Of a stretch of 64,000 nt of DNA, positions 15,994 to 24,981 are shown piece after piece. The notes under the pieces were generated by a model, which saw only the letters and a program-made list of their open reading frames with translations, had not been told where the DNA came from and did not search any database. The translations under genes were made by a program, and so were the position numbers. The DNA is from Streptomyces griseofuscus (lineage in GTDB: Bacteria > Actinomycetota > Actinomycetes > Streptomycetales > Streptomycetaceae), in assembly GCF_014673495.1 (NCBI RefSeq), contig NZ_CP051006.1, forward strand, positions 4,774,001-4,838,000, read 5' to 3'. Numbering within the stretch: position 1 is the first letter of the stretch; every line of letters starts with the position of its first letter.

Positions 15994-16766
15994 CGGGGCG
16001 CCCCGCCGCCCAGCCAGTCCAGATCGGACCCGGCCTGCCGGCCGTTCGCCCCGACCAGCTCCAGGAACGCGTCCTGGAGCGTGGGGTGTGCGCCGCGCAC
16101 CTCGGCGAGCGGCCCGGCGGCGCGGATCCGGCCGGCCGCCAGCACCGCGACCCAGTCGCACAGCGACTCGACCAGCTCCATGACATGGGAGGAGAAGACG
16201 ACCGTGGCGCCGGAGGCCGTGTACCGCTCCAGGACGCCCCGGATGGTCTGCGCGGACACCGGGTCCACACCCTCGAACGGCTCGTCCAGGAACAGCACTT
16301 CCGGGTTGTGCAGCAGGGCCGCGGCGAGACCGATCTTCTTGCGCATGCCGGTCGAGTAGTCGACGACCAGCTTGTGCTGGGAGCCGGCCAGGTCGAGCAC
16401 GTCCAGCAGCTGGGTGGCCCGCTTGTCCACCTCGGCCCCGGGCAGCCCGCGCAACCGGCCGGTGTAGCCGAGGAGTTCGCGGCCCGACAGCCGCTCGAAC
16501 AGCCGTAGCCCCTCGGGCAGCACCCCGATCCGCGCCTTCACGGCCACCGGGTCCCGCCAGACGTCGTGCCCGACGACCTCCACGGTGCCCTCGTCCGGCC
16601 GCAGCAGCCCGGTCACCATGGACAACGTGGTCGTCTTCCCGGCTCCGTTCGGCCCCACCAGCCCGATGAACTTCCCCGCGGGCAGCTCCAGATCGATCCC
16701 CCCGACGGCCACCTGCTCCCCGAACCGCTTCCAGAGCCCCCGTATACGTACCGCGGCATTGGTCAT
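15990..16766 (-). CDS. ABC transporter ATP-binding protein
   Basis: 258 aa. Walker A GPNGAGKTTT near residue 40, signature YSTGMRKK (variant of LSGGQ typical of ABC-2/CcmA-like exporters), Walker B VLFLDEPFEGVD, and H-loop SSHVMELV. ATG 16766 is immediately preceded by poor Shine-Dalgarno sequence (CTTCATCGC on the coding strand). Supplies energy for the membrane partner encoded directly downstream with a four-base overlap. Confidence 0.9.
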   Translation of the reverse strand: MTNAAVRIRGLWKRFGEQVAVGGIDLELPAGKFIGLVGPNGAGKTTTLSMVTGLLRPDEGTVEVVGHDVWRDPVAVKARIGVLPEGLRLFERLSGRELLGYTGRLRGLPGAEVDKRATQLLDVLDLAGSQHKLVVDYSTGMRKKIGLAAALLHNPEVLFLDEPFEGVDPVSAQTIRGVLERYTASGATVVFSSHVMELVESLCDWVAVLAAGRIRAAGPLAEVRGAHPTLQDAFLELVGANGRQAGSDLDWLGGGAPR

Positions 16767-16804
16767 GCGATGAAGCCTACGGCGGCCCGTTCGGCGCCGA
16801 CCCG

Positions 16805-17494
16805 CTACCGGTCCCTGCCGCACGCGTACGCGAGGGCCGAGATCAGCTCCTCCACATCCGGCAGCCACCGGTTCGCCGGCGTCGGCCGCCGCGCCCACTG
16901 CACCGCCCCGCGCCCCCCGAACCGCGTGGGCGGCGCCGCCACATACGCCCCCTCGCCCAGCGCCACCAGATCGAGCGAGGCGGGCACCCACCCCGAATTC
17001 CGCACCAGTTCGGGCACTTTCGCCGAACCGCCCGGCAGCACGAAGAACTGCATCCGCCGGTCGGGAGAGAGCGCGACCGGCCCGAGCGTCAGCGACATCC
17101 GCTCCAGGCGGGCCAGCGCCAGGAACCCCGCGGTCTCCGGGACGGACAGCGCGTCGAACGTGCGCCCCGTCGGCAACAGCACCGCCGCCGTCGGCTGCTT
17201 CTGCCACAGCCGCCGTACCACCGTCGCGCTCCCCGTCGCCTGGGTCGCCCAGTCGGGGCGCGCGGGGTGCGCACCCGGCGCAGAGCAGGAATCCTCGCCG
17301 CACGAGCAGCGGGGCACGCCGCGGACGGCTTCCAGCCAGGTCCCCGGGACCACGTCCCAGTGCCGTTCCTCGGCGTAGCGCACGGCGGTCTCCTGCGGCG
17401 AATCCCCGCGCTGCTGCGGAATCTGCCCGGCAATCTGACTGTCTTCGGCGGCCGCGATCGTCTCTTCCACGTCCCACTCAACTCCCGCACCCAC
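16805..17494 (-). CDS. Bifunctional DNA primase/polymerase (prim-pol) N-terminal-domain-like protein
   Basis: 229 aa. The fold signature of the archaeo-eukaryotic prim-pol family is suggested by AVRYAEERHWDVVPGTWLE, a CxC-x4-C cluster (RCSCGEDSCSAPGAHPARPDW) typical of this group, and GAYVAAPPTRF near the C-terminus. The acidic catalytic residues of active primases are not obvious, so it may be a non-catalytic derivative; stand-alone copies are common in Streptomyces. GTG 17494 is used, with GTG 17470 as a possible later start. 38 bp separate it from the ABC operon. Confidence 0.65.
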   Translation of the reverse strand: MGAGVEWDVEETIAAAEDSQIAGQIPQQRGDSPQETAVRYAEERHWDVVPGTWLEAVRGVPRCSCGEDSCSAPGAHPARPDWATQATGSATVVRRLWQKQPTAAVLLPTGRTFDALSVPETAGFLALARLERMSLTLGPVALSPDRRMQFFVLPGGSAKVPELVRNSGWVPASLDLVALGEGAYVAAPPTRFGGRGAVQWARRPTPANRWLPDVEELISALAYACGRDR

Positions 17495-17658
17495 CTGGAG
17501 TTACGGCCCTTGCCCCGCGGGGGGGAGGAGCATCGCCTTCCCGTCCGGGGCGCATGGGTGCACCGGTGGGGGCGCGCGGTAGGAGGCGGGGCGTGAGTTG
17601 GGTAGCCAGGAGTGGGGTTGGCATCAGCCGGTACCCGGCAAACCGCACATGTCACGCA

Positions 17659-17687
17659 TTGACGGTATGTCAGCTGGGCAGTGATCT
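17659..17687 (+). promoter_or_regulatory. Candidate promoter of the TPR regulator gene
   Basis: TTGACG at 17659 and TGATCT at 17682 are spaced by 17 bp, a good vegetative layout, 42 bp upstream of ATG 17729. A small inverted repeat CTTTC-C-GAAAG follows at 17686-17696. Confidence 0.35.
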
Positions 17688-17728
17688 TTCCGAAAGGTCA
17701 CGCTCCAGGGGTTCGCAGGGGGTAGCAC

Positions 17729-19114
17729 ATGGCCGCAAGGCCTCTCGTCGCGAGGCAGCCGAACGAACGGTTGCAGGCACTCATCCAGGAAGCGGGGTGC
17801 TCCAACGCCGGACTTGCCCGGCGGGTCAACATGTGCGGCGCCGAGCACGGCCTCGATCTGCGCTACGACAAGACGTCCGTGGCCCGCTGGCTGCGCGGCC
17901 AGCAGCCCCGGGGCCGGGCGCCGGCCATCATCGCGGAGGCCCTCGGCCGCAAGCTGGGGCGCACGGTCACGATCGACGAGATCGGCATGGCCAACGGCAA
18001 GAACCTCGCCTCCGGGGTCGGCCTCCAGTTCTCGCCGACGGTGCTGGGCGCCATCGAGCAGGTCTGCGAGCTGTGGCGCAGCGACGTGGGGCGCCGGGAC
18101 TTCCTCTCCGGCTCCTCGGTCGCCGCGTCCGCGCTGGTCGAGCCCAGCCGCGACTGGCTGATCTCCGCGCCGGACGCCCAGGTGGCCCGGCAGGCGGGCC
18201 CGCGCGTGGGCCAGTCCGACGTGGCGGCCGTCCGGTCCATGACCCAGGCCCTCACCGACCTGGACCACCAGTTCGGCAGCGGACATGTGCGCCCGGTCCT
18301 GGTGCACTACCTGAACAGCGTCGTCTCCGGACTGCTCGCCGGCTCGTACCGCGAGTCGACCGGACGCGAACTCTTCGCCGCAGTCGCCCGGTTGACCGAA
18401 CTCGCCGGATACATGGCCGTGGACACCGGCCAACCCGGCCTGGCCCAGCGGTACTACATCCAGTCGCTGCGCCTCGCCCAGGCCGCCGGTGACCGCGGCT
18501 ACGGCGGATATGTGCTGGCCGCGTCCATGAGCCATCTCGCCGCCCAGCTCGGAAACCCGCGCGAGATCGCCCAGTTGGCGCGCGCCGCCCAGGAGGGCGC
18601 ACGCGGGCATGCGACCCCCCGGGTGGAGGCGATGTTCCACGCGGCCGAGGCGCGCGGGCACGCGCTGCTCGGGGACGGGCGCGCGGCGGGCGCCGCGACC
18701 GCGCGCGCGGTCTCCGCGATGGAGCAGTGCGACGACGACTCCGGGGACGACCCGGTGTGGATCCGGCACTTCGACGGGGCCTATCTGGCCGACGAGTTGG
18801 CGCACTGCCACCGGGACCTCGGCCAGCCCGAGCAGTCCGCGCGCTACGCCGAGCAGTCCCTGGCCGGACACCCCGAGTCCCGGGCGCGTCGGCGTGCGAT
18901 CGGCTATGTGCTGCTCGCCACCGCCCAGGTGCAGCAGCGCGAGGTCGAACAGGCCTGCGCCACCGGCATGAAGGCGGTGGAACTGCTGGAGACGCTGCGC
19001 TCGAACCGGGGCGCGGAGTATCTGGAAGACCTCCAGCAGCGCCTCGAACCCTTCCGGGACGAGGCGGTCGTACGGGAATTCGGGGCCCGGCTGGATCTTC
19101 AGCAGGCCGCGTGA
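17729..19114 (+). CDS. HTH/TPR-containing transcriptional regulator
   Basis: 461 aa. The N-terminal 85 residues form an XRE-like helix-turn-helix module (LARRVNMCGAEHG, YDKTSVARWLRGQQPRGRAP), then a linker, and from about residue 160 helical TPR-type repeats (VRPVLVHYLNSVVSGLLAGS, LAQRYYIQSLRLAQAAGDRG, ARYAEQSLAGHPES). This layout is typical of Streptomyces developmental or antibiotic-related regulators of the NsdA/SARP-partner kind. DNA target unknown. ATG 17729 has GGGGG upstream and a promoter-like element at 17659-17687. Confidence 0.75.
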   Translation: MAARPLVARQPNERLQALIQEAGCSNAGLARRVNMCGAEHGLDLRYDKTSVARWLRGQQPRGRAPAIIAEALGRKLGRTVTIDEIGMANGKNLASGVGLQFSPTVLGAIEQVCELWRSDVGRRDFLSGSSVAASALVEPSRDWLISAPDAQVARQAGPRVGQSDVAAVRSMTQALTDLDHQFGSGHVRPVLVHYLNSVVSGLLAGSYRESTGRELFAAVARLTELAGYMAVDTGQPGLAQRYYIQSLRLAQAAGDRGYGGYVLAASMSHLAAQLGNPREIAQLARAAQEGARGHATPRVEAMFHAAEARGHALLGDGRAAGAATARAVSAMEQCDDDSGDDPVWIRHFDGAYLADELAHCHRDLGQPEQSARYAEQSLAGHPESRARRRAIGYVLLATAQVQQREVEQACATGMKAVELLETLRSNRGAEYLEDLQQRLEPFRDEAVVREFGARLDLQQAA

Positions 19115-19315
19115 ACACCGGCCCCGCGCAGATGTGAACATGTGGCGAACACCACCCCGGCGCACACCGGGTGCCATATACAGCGTCGCGTGGGGCCGTT
19201 CCGTTACTGCCGTCACGGGTGGGCGGGCCGCGGACCGAGGGACGTGGCAAGGGGCTCCGGGGACCCGGTAGCGTGGCCCGACGATTCACAAGGTCCCCCA
19301 TTGGTAGGAGTCCCG

Positions 19316-20845
19316 GTGACGCAGAGTGGACAGGGCGAGGAGCTCTCGGCGCAGCCCGCGCGCGAAGGCATCGTGCTGCCCTCCGACGGAGGAGAGCCCC
19401 TGCTGCCGGGCATGAACGCCACGCCCGCCGGCGGGCAGGCCTGGGGCGGATCCTGGGGGCCCGAGCAGCAGACGCCCCCGCCCGGAGCGCAGGGCGGCCA
19501 GGGCTGGCCCCCGGCGCCCGCTCAGCAGTGGGGCGACCACGGCGGCCAGGGCGGCCGGCCCCCGTCCGGCGCGGGCCCGCTGCCCCCGGAGGGCGCACCG
19601 GCCCCCTCGTACGGCGGGCAGCAGCAGGCGTCGTACGGCGGTCACGGCGGTCAGCAGCCGGGGTACGGGGCGCAGGACCCGTACCAGCAGGGCCAGCAGC
19701 AGCCCCAGCAGCCGCTGCAGCAGGCGCACCAGCCGCAGCACCAGCAGCCGCCGTACCCGGCCCCCGGCCACGCGGCCCCGCTGCCCCCGGCCGCGGACAA
19801 CGCCACCCACTATCTGCCGCCGGTCCCCGCCGCGCCCGCCGACGAGGGCGCCACGCAGTACATACCGCCGGTGACCGCCGGGGCGCTGCCGCCCGAGTCG
19901 CCCAGTGAGCAGACCCGCTACCTCGGGGGCAACCAGCAGCCCCCGCCCGCGTCGCCCGACGCCGAGGCCACCCAGTACATCCCGCCGTACCAGGCCCAGG
20001 GCCAGGATCCGGCGCAGGGCCAGGGCGGGGACCGCCAGCCGCCCGCCGAGTTCGACAACCTCTTCCGCGGCGGCCCGGCCGCTGACGCCCCGGCCGGCTC
20101 CACCCAGCAGCTCCCGCGCGTCGACCAGCCGGCCGCCTACCAGCCCTCGTACGACGGCCCCCCGTCGCCGTACACCCGCCATGACGACGGGCAGGACGAG
20201 CGGCCCCGGCGCCGCCCGTCGAAGGTGCCCCTGATCGCGGCCGTCGGCGTCGGCATCGTCGTGCTCGGTGTGGGCGCGGGCGCGCTGCTCAGCAAGGGCG
20301 GTGGCTCCTCGGACAGCGCGGACGACAACAAGACGGGGGCCGTCACCTCCGCGGCCCCGCAGAGCTCCGCGCCCGCCGCCGACCCGGCGCGCGCCCAGGC
20401 GGTCGAGCTGGACAAGGTGCTCGCCGACAGCGGCAGCAGCCGGGCCACGGTGATCAAGTCGGTGGCCGACGTCAAGCAGTGCGCGAGCCTGGACGGCGCC
20501 GCCACCAATCTGCGCAGCGCGGCCGGCCAGCGCAGCCAGCTGGTCACCCGGCTCGGCAAGCTCAGCGTGGACAAGCTGCCGAACAACGCCGCCCTGACGG
20601 CCGCCCTGACCAAGGCGTGGCAGGCCTCGGCCGCGGCCGACAACCACTACGCGGCCTGGGCCGACCAGGTCAAGGGCGGCGGCAAGAAGACCTGCCACAA
20701 GGGCCACGCGAAGACCACCGACGAGGCGCAGGCGGGCAACCGCGAGAGCGGCACCGCGAGCCAGCAGAAGGTCAAGGCGGCGGCGCTGTGGAACGCCATC
20801 GCCGTGAAGTACGGACTGACCCAGCGCCAGCCCACCCAGCTCTGA
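19316..20845 (+). CDS. Membrane-anchored protein with Pro/Gln-rich N-terminus
   Basis: 509 aa. Residues 1-300 are low complexity (Pro, Gln, Gly, Ala, Tyr), including repeated ATQYIPP and ATHYLPP units, and presumably cytoplasmic. One transmembrane helix near residue 310 (VPLIAAVGVGIVVLGVGAGA) follows RPRRRPSK, giving an outside C-terminus of about 180 residues with a Cys pair (KQCASL and KKTCHKG). The GTG at 19316 has GGTAGGAG six bases upstream; the frame is open earlier but has no such site. Function unknown; the T-Q-Y repeats resemble substrates of Ser/Thr kinases with FHA partners, an inference only. Confidence 0.75.
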   Translation: MTQSGQGEELSAQPAREGIVLPSDGGEPLLPGMNATPAGGQAWGGSWGPEQQTPPPGAQGGQGWPPAPAQQWGDHGGQGGRPPSGAGPLPPEGAPAPSYGGQQQASYGGHGGQQPGYGAQDPYQQGQQQPQQPLQQAHQPQHQQPPYPAPGHAAPLPPAADNATHYLPPVPAAPADEGATQYIPPVTAGALPPESPSEQTRYLGGNQQPPPASPDAEATQYIPPYQAQGQDPAQGQGGDRQPPAEFDNLFRGGPAADAPAGSTQQLPRVDQPAAYQPSYDGPPSPYTRHDDGQDERPRRRPSKVPLIAAVGVGIVVLGVGAGALLSKGGGSSDSADDNKTGAVTSAAPQSSAPAADPARAQAVELDKVLADSGSSRATVIKSVADVKQCASLDGAATNLRSAAGQRSQLVTRLGKLSVDKLPNNAALTAALTKAWQASAAADNHYAAWADQVKGGGKKTCHKGHAKTTDEAQAGNRESGTASQQKVKAAALWNAIAVKYGLTQRQPTQL

Positions 20846-20878
20846 CCGCCCTGGCTCCGGGGAAGGCGGGCGTGGGCT

Positions 20879-20924
20879 CTGGAGAACGCGGGCGTGGGGC
20901 CTACTCCACGTCCGCGTTCTCCAG
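20879..20924. terminator. 19-bp hairpin shared by convergent genes, covering a stop codon
   Basis: Left arm 20879-20897 and right arm 20906-20924 pair over 19 bases with one G-T wobble; loop GGCCTACT. The loop contains the stop codon of the binding-protein gene (20901-20903, minus strand) and the right arm is its last seven codons. Works as a terminator for both converging transcripts. Confidence 0.7.
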
Positions 20925-22241
20925 CGTGCCGGTCATGTCGGCGGTGCCGTCGATCCCGCCGACGCCCTCGCGGGCCGCGACCAGCTCGCCGTTCTGCACC
21001 ACCTGGAGGGTGACGTCGGCGTTCACCATCCGCGGGAAGCCGACCGAGGCCAGCTTGCCCTCGTAGGGCCAGCGCAGGGTGGGCGTGAGGCCCCCGGTGG
21101 AGACCGCCAGGCCGCCGTCCAGCGTCTTGCGCACCGAGTCGGCGCGCACCTCGCCGGCGCCGATCTTCTCCAGTACGGCCTTCAGCACGGTGTAGGCGAT
21201 CCAGGTGGTCTGCACCCCGGCGTCCGCGGGGTCGATGCGGTTGTCGCCGAACGCCTCCTTGTCGATCACCTGCCTCATCTGCTTCCAGCGGGCGTCGTTC
21301 GCGGGCGGGTACCAGCCGGTGACGTACGCCCCCTCGTACGGCCCCGAGGAGCCGCCGGTCGCGTTGATCATCGTCTGGTCGACGCTGCCCAGCACCGTGC
21401 CGAGCCGCACCGCCGGGTAGTCCGCGCGCTCGCGCCTGAAGGAGTCCATGAAGGTGTCCGTGCGGTCGCCGAGCGCGGGCACCACGCAGCCCTTCTTCAG
21501 CGTGTCGCCGGCCGCGTACCGCAGCGCCTTGTCGGACGGGGTGCCGTACGCGGTGAGGTCCTCCGCCACGAGCTGGTCCTGTGCCTGGGGGTGCCCGCCC
21601 GCCTTCAGGCCGGAGTCGAGCAGGGCGGGCAGCTCGTCGCCGGCGATGCTGTCGGGGCGGACCAGCGAGACCGGGCCGCAGCTTCCCGACAGCGCCCGGC
21701 CGAGACCGGCGAGCAGCGCGGGCTGACCGCCGTTGACCGGGTACGACATCATCCCGGTGAACTCGTCGGTGGTGACGCCGTAGCCCCCGATGTAGGGGAT
21801 GCCGGCGCTCTCCAGCGGCGCGAGGAAGGAGTCGCCGAACTGGCTGTAGGAGCCGACGACGGCGACCACGTCCTCGTCGGCCGCGCGCCGGGCGCACTTG
21901 GCGGCGTCCACGCTGTTGTTGTGGTCGTTGCAGGTCAGGACCTGGATCTTGCGGCCGCCGACGCCGCCCTGGGAGTTGATCCACTTGGCGTAGGCGAGGG
22001 CCATCGCCGGCATGCCCGGTTTGTTGGTGGCGCCGGTGTCCTGCGGCGCCCAGGTCATGACCTTGACGGTGTCCGCGGCGCCGGTGACGGACGGGAGGAC
22101 CCCGCATCCTGCGGTGAGCGCGGCACACACGGCCAGCGCGCCCAGGGACAGGGCGGACGCCCTGCCGGGGCGGCCGGAAGGGGCCGTGGGGGAGGCGGAG
22201 GGAAGGGGGGACGTGCGGGTGGTGCGGGGCCTGCCGGTCAT
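20901..22241 (-). CDS. Branched-chain amino-acid-type ABC substrate-binding lipoprotein
   Basis: 446 aa. Lipoprotein signal: basic N-region, hydrophobic ALSLGALAVCAALTAGC with Cys46 as the lipid-attachment residue. Mature part is a periplasmic-binding type 1 fold (LAYAKWINSQGGVGGRKIQV, VVAVVGSYSQFGDSFLAPL, TWIAYTVLKAVLEKIG). It should bind an amino acid or related small ligand outside the membrane. No permease or ATPase genes are next to it, so it is an orphan receptor or serves a distant transporter. ATG 22241 is used; GTG 22262 is an in-frame alternative. Confidence 0.85.
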   Translation of the reverse strand: MTGRPRTTRTSPLPSASPTAPSGRPGRASALSLGALAVCAALTAGCGVLPSVTGAADTVKVMTWAPQDTGATNKPGMPAMALAYAKWINSQGGVGGRKIQVLTCNDHNNSVDAAKCARRAADEDVVAVVGSYSQFGDSFLAPLESAGIPYIGGYGVTTDEFTGMMSYPVNGGQPALLAGLGRALSGSCGPVSLVRPDSIAGDELPALLDSGLKAGGHPQAQDQLVAEDLTAYGTPSDKALRYAAGDTLKKGCVVPALGDRTDTFMDSFRRERADYPAVRLGTVLGSVDQTMINATGGSSGPYEGAYVTGWYPPANDARWKQMRQVIDKEAFGDNRIDPADAGVQTTWIAYTVLKAVLEKIGAGEVRADSVRKTLDGGLAVSTGGLTPTLRWPYEGKLASVGFPRMVNADVTLQVVQNGELVAAREGVGGIDGTADMTGTLENADVE

Positions 22242-22364
22242 GAACCCGCACGATTCCCTCACACCGCTAACCCGGGAGTGATCCACGGTCGACGGAAGGT
22301 GACTCCCGGGTGAATTGCGGGGGTCGATGCGGCGCGCGGGCCGATGAACGTACGATCGGTGACC

Positions 22365-22859
22365 GTGCAAGGTTCGGAGAACTCTTCCCGTCGCGGCCGT
22401 CGCTCCTCCACCATGGGCGGCATGCCTCTGAACGACATGCCGTGGTGGCGCTGGCGCACACATGTGCGATCGGCTCTGCACATGCTCTCCGACCCCGTCT
22501 TCCAGCGGGACGTCTGGCTGGCCGGCGTCGACGGCTACGGCGACGTCACCGACGCCGTGTACCGGCTGGTGGAGGACACCTGGCTGGACAACTGGTCGGC
22601 GGAGAAATACGTGGGCACGATCTTCCGCGACTCGCAGGAGGCGGCGCTCGTCGACACCGCCGTGCTGCGGGTGCTGCGGATCATGCACCAGGTCGGCCCG
22701 GACGCGCCGGTCTCCGCCTACGTCGACCATCCGGGCTGGCCGGAGGCCGTGCGCGCGGCGAGGGACGCGCATGTGCGGATGGCGGCGAGCGACGGCGAGG
22801 AGCCGGACACCCCGCCGAAGAGCCTGGAAGTGCTGCGGATCGTGACGCGGTCCGCCTGA
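22365..22859 (+). CDS. SCO4402-like conserved protein
   Basis: 164 aa from the GTG at 22365. The core PLNDMPWWRWRTHVRSALHM and AVYRLVEDTWLDNWSAEKYV is a conserved Streptomyces protein that I recall as the SCO4402 family; no biochemical role is known. Start choice: no Shine-Dalgarno precedes any candidate. TACGAT (22351-22356) is eight bases before GTG 22365, fitting a leaderless start. ATG 22344 (overlapping that element) and ATG 22413 are alternatives. purU follows on the same strand, as in S. coelicolor. Confidence 0.7.
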   Translation: MQGSENSSRRGRRSSTMGGMPLNDMPWWRWRTHVRSALHMLSDPVFQRDVWLAGVDGYGDVTDAVYRLVEDTWLDNWSAEKYVGTIFRDSQEAALVDTAVLRVLRIMHQVGPDAPVSAYVDHPGWPEAVRAARDAHVRMAASDGEEPDTPPKSLEVLRIVTRSA

Positions 22860-22927
22860 TCGGGGCTCGGTCCGCGTGATCGGGGCCCGTCCGCGTGACC
22901 GTGGCTCGGTCCGCGTGACCGTGGCCT
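22849..22927. repeat. Four imperfect 19-20 bp tandem repeats
   Basis: Unit GGTCCGCGTGAYCGKGGCYC occurs four times at 20, 20, 19 and 20 bp spacing and begins again at 22928. The first copy contains the end and stop codon of the SCO4402-like gene. Probably produced by replication slippage. Confidence 0.75.
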
Positions 22928-22985
22928 GGTCCGTTCAGCGGACGCCGACCCCGTCGCCGGGGCCGTGTGTGGGACCCTGAGTCGC

Positions 22986-23867
22986 ATGAACGAGCAGTCC
23001 GCGCCCGCCGCCGCCCCGGCCGACCAGTACGTCCTCACCCTGTCCTGCCCGGACAAGAAGGGGATCGTGCACGCCGTGTCCAGCTATCTGTTCATGACCG
23101 GCTGCAACATCGAGGACAGCCAGCAGTTCGGCGACCACGACACGGGCCTGTTCTTCATGCGCGTCCACTTCACGGCCGAGGAGCCGGTCACCGTGGACAA
23201 GCTGCGCGCGAGCTTCGCCGCGATCGGTGACTCCTTCCGCATGGACTGGCAGATCAACCGGGCCGACGAGAAGATGCGCATCCTGCTGATGGTCAGCAAG
23301 TTCGGGCACTGCCTGAACGACCTGCTGTTCCGGGCCCGGATCGGCGCGCTGCCGGTGGAGATCGTCGGCGTGGTCTCCAACCACACGGAGTTCGAGGAGC
23401 TGGTCGGCTCCTACAACGTTCCGTTCCACCACATCCCGGTCACCAAGGACACCAAGGCGGAGGGCGAGGGCCGGCTGCTCGACCTCGTCCGCGAGGAGCG
23501 GGTCGAGCTGGTGGTGCTCGCGCGCTACATGCAGGTGCTCTCGGACGATCTGTGCAAGCAGCTCAGCGGCCGGATCATCAACATCCACCACTCCTTCCTG
23601 CCGAGCTTCAAGGGCGCCAAGCCGTACCACCAGGCGCACGCCCGGGGCGTCAAGCTGATCGGCGCCACCGCGCACTATGTGACGGCCGACCTCGACGAGG
23701 GGCCGATCATCGAGCAGGAGGTCGAGCGGGTCGGGCACGGGGTGACCCCGGACCAGCTGGTGGCGATCGGCCGGGACGTGGAGTGCCAGGCGCTCGCGCG
23801 CGCGGTGAAGTGGCACGCGGAGCGCCGGATCCTGCTGAACGGGCGCCGTACGGTCGTCTTCGCCTGA
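22986..23867 (+). CDS. purU: Formyltetrahydrofolate deformylase
   Basis: 293 aa. N-terminal ACT domain (YVLTLSCPDKKGIVHAVSSY, residues about 14-90) and C-terminal formyltransferase-like domain with catalytic segment IINIHHSFLPSFKGAKPY and DLDEGPIIEQEV. It hydrolyses 10-formyl-THF to THF and formate, balancing one-carbon pools with glycine/methionine sensing by the ACT domain. ATG 22986 is the first in frame after a tandem repeat region. Full length for the family. Confidence 0.95.
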   Translation: MNEQSAPAAAPADQYVLTLSCPDKKGIVHAVSSYLFMTGCNIEDSQQFGDHDTGLFFMRVHFTAEEPVTVDKLRASFAAIGDSFRMDWQINRADEKMRILLMVSKFGHCLNDLLFRARIGALPVEIVGVVSNHTEFEELVGSYNVPFHHIPVTKDTKAEGEGRLLDLVREERVELVVLARYMQVLSDDLCKQLSGRIINIHHSFLPSFKGAKPYHQAHARGVKLIGATAHYVTADLDEGPIIEQEVERVGHGVTPDQLVAIGRDVECQALARAVKWHAERRILLNGRRTVVFA

Positions 23868-23922
23868 GCCGAGCCGTCTTCGTCTGACCCCTTGACCGGT
23901 TACCGGGCCGCTGTTCGTAGTC

Positions 23923-24438
23923 TCACTGCTCGGCGATGGTGAAGTAGCGCGCGAACGCCGGTACGACGTCCCGCTCGTCGATCTCGCCGTCGCCGTCGGT
24001 GTCCAGGGCCGCGGCGACGGTCCCGGCGATCTCCTGGGGCACCTGGCACACCCGCAGCAGCCGCGCGGTGTCCTCGACGGTGACCCGGCCGTCGCCGTCG
24101 GCGTCCGCGACGGCCAGCGCCGCGTGCAGGAAGGGGCGGGCGATCTCGGCGAACCGGTCGGGGTTGTCGCGCAGCCGCTTGACCGCGCCGCCGACGAACT
24201 CCTGGCGGGTGATGCGCTGATCCCCGTCGCGGTCCGCGATCCCGGCCATGCCCTGCCAGAACGCCTCGGCACCGGCGTACAGCGCCTGGCCCTTGTCGGA
24301 GCGCGCGGTCACGGCGAACTCGGTGAGCAGCGCCTTGGCCACCGAGTTGAAGTCCTCGCGGGCGATGAATCCATTGCCGTCCTGGTCGAAGGTGGCGAAC
24401 CGGGCGGCGATCCTGCGCTCGTACTCGGTGCTGACCAT
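23923..24438 (-). CDS. EF-hand calcium-binding protein (calerythrin-like)
   Basis: 171 aa with four EF-hand loops: DQDGNGFIAREDF near residue 18, DRDGDQRITRQEF near 69, DADGDGRVTVEDT near 113 and DTDGDGEIDERDV near 147. All keep Asp at positions 1, 3 and 5, so all four may bind calcium; the second has Gln where Gly is usual at position 6. Resembles sarcoplasmic calcium-binding protein/calerythrin; acts as a cytosolic calcium buffer or sensor. No signal peptide. Confidence 0.88.
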   Translation of the reverse strand: MVSTEYERRIAARFATFDQDGNGFIAREDFNSVAKALLTEFAVTARSDKGQALYAGAEAFWQGMAGIADRDGDQRITRQEFVGGAVKRLRDNPDRFAEIARPFLHAALAVADADGDGRVTVEDTARLLRVCQVPQEIAGTVAAALDTDGDGEIDERDVVPAFARYFTIAEQ

Positions 24439-24606
24439 GTCTGTTCGTGCCGCCTTACGTGCGTGGGGGGTGATCTGGTGTTACTCGCACGGAGCGTACG
24501 GCGTGGGTGACGGCAAAGTGACGGAAAACAGTGGGTTGTGCCAAGACTGGGGGAATTCCGCGACACGGCCGACGAGGACGTGGTCGGGCGCGCCGGGCAC
24601 GGTGGC

Positions 24607-24981
24607 TCAGGCCGACAGGGGATCCGCTTCGTCGGTCGTGGCGGCGTCGAGGTCCGGGTGGCAGTCGAAGAGGCGGCGCACACCGAGCGCGCCGAGCACC
24701 CGGTTGACGTGTGAGCCCTCCTCGGCGCCCCGGTCGGGCAGGATCAGCCGCAGCTGGCCCTGGCAGGAGCGGATCAGCCGGCGGGCGGCGATGAGCACGC
24801 CGACGCCGCTGGAGTCGCAGAAGAAGACGTCGGAGAGGTCCACGACCAGGCTGTGGTGGCCCTCGGCCACGACGTCGTGCACGCGTTGGCGCAGCACCGG
24901 CGAGGTCATGAGGTCCAGCTCGCCGCGCACTTGGAGCACGGCCCATTCGCCTTTTTCGACGCCGGTCACATTGAATGCCAC
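24607..24981 (-). CDS. STAS-domain anti-sigma factor antagonist
   Basis: 124 aa, single STAS domain. The phosphorylation loop reads DVFFCDSSGVGVLIAARR with Ser57/Ser58, matching SpoIIAA/BldG-type antagonists. When dephosphorylated it would bind a HATPase-type anti-sigma kinase and free a sigma factor. It is divergent from an ECF sigma/zinc-finger pair across a 350-bp region, but that anti-sigma factor is a different class, so the partner is likely elsewhere (a HATPase protein is encoded at 35680-36168). Confidence 0.88.
   Translation of the reverse strand: MAFNVTGVEKGEWAVLQVRGELDLMTSPVLRQRVHDVVAEGHHSLVVDLSDVFFCDSSGVGVLIAARRLIRSCQGQLRLILPDRGAEEGSHVNRVLGALGVRRLFDCHPDLDAATTDEADPLSA

Noticed and set aside
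17659..17673. TTGACGGTATGTCAG, similar to the regulon palindrome
   Set aside because: One base off and coincides with the -35 of a promoter for a TPR regulator far from the catabolic genes; likely chance.
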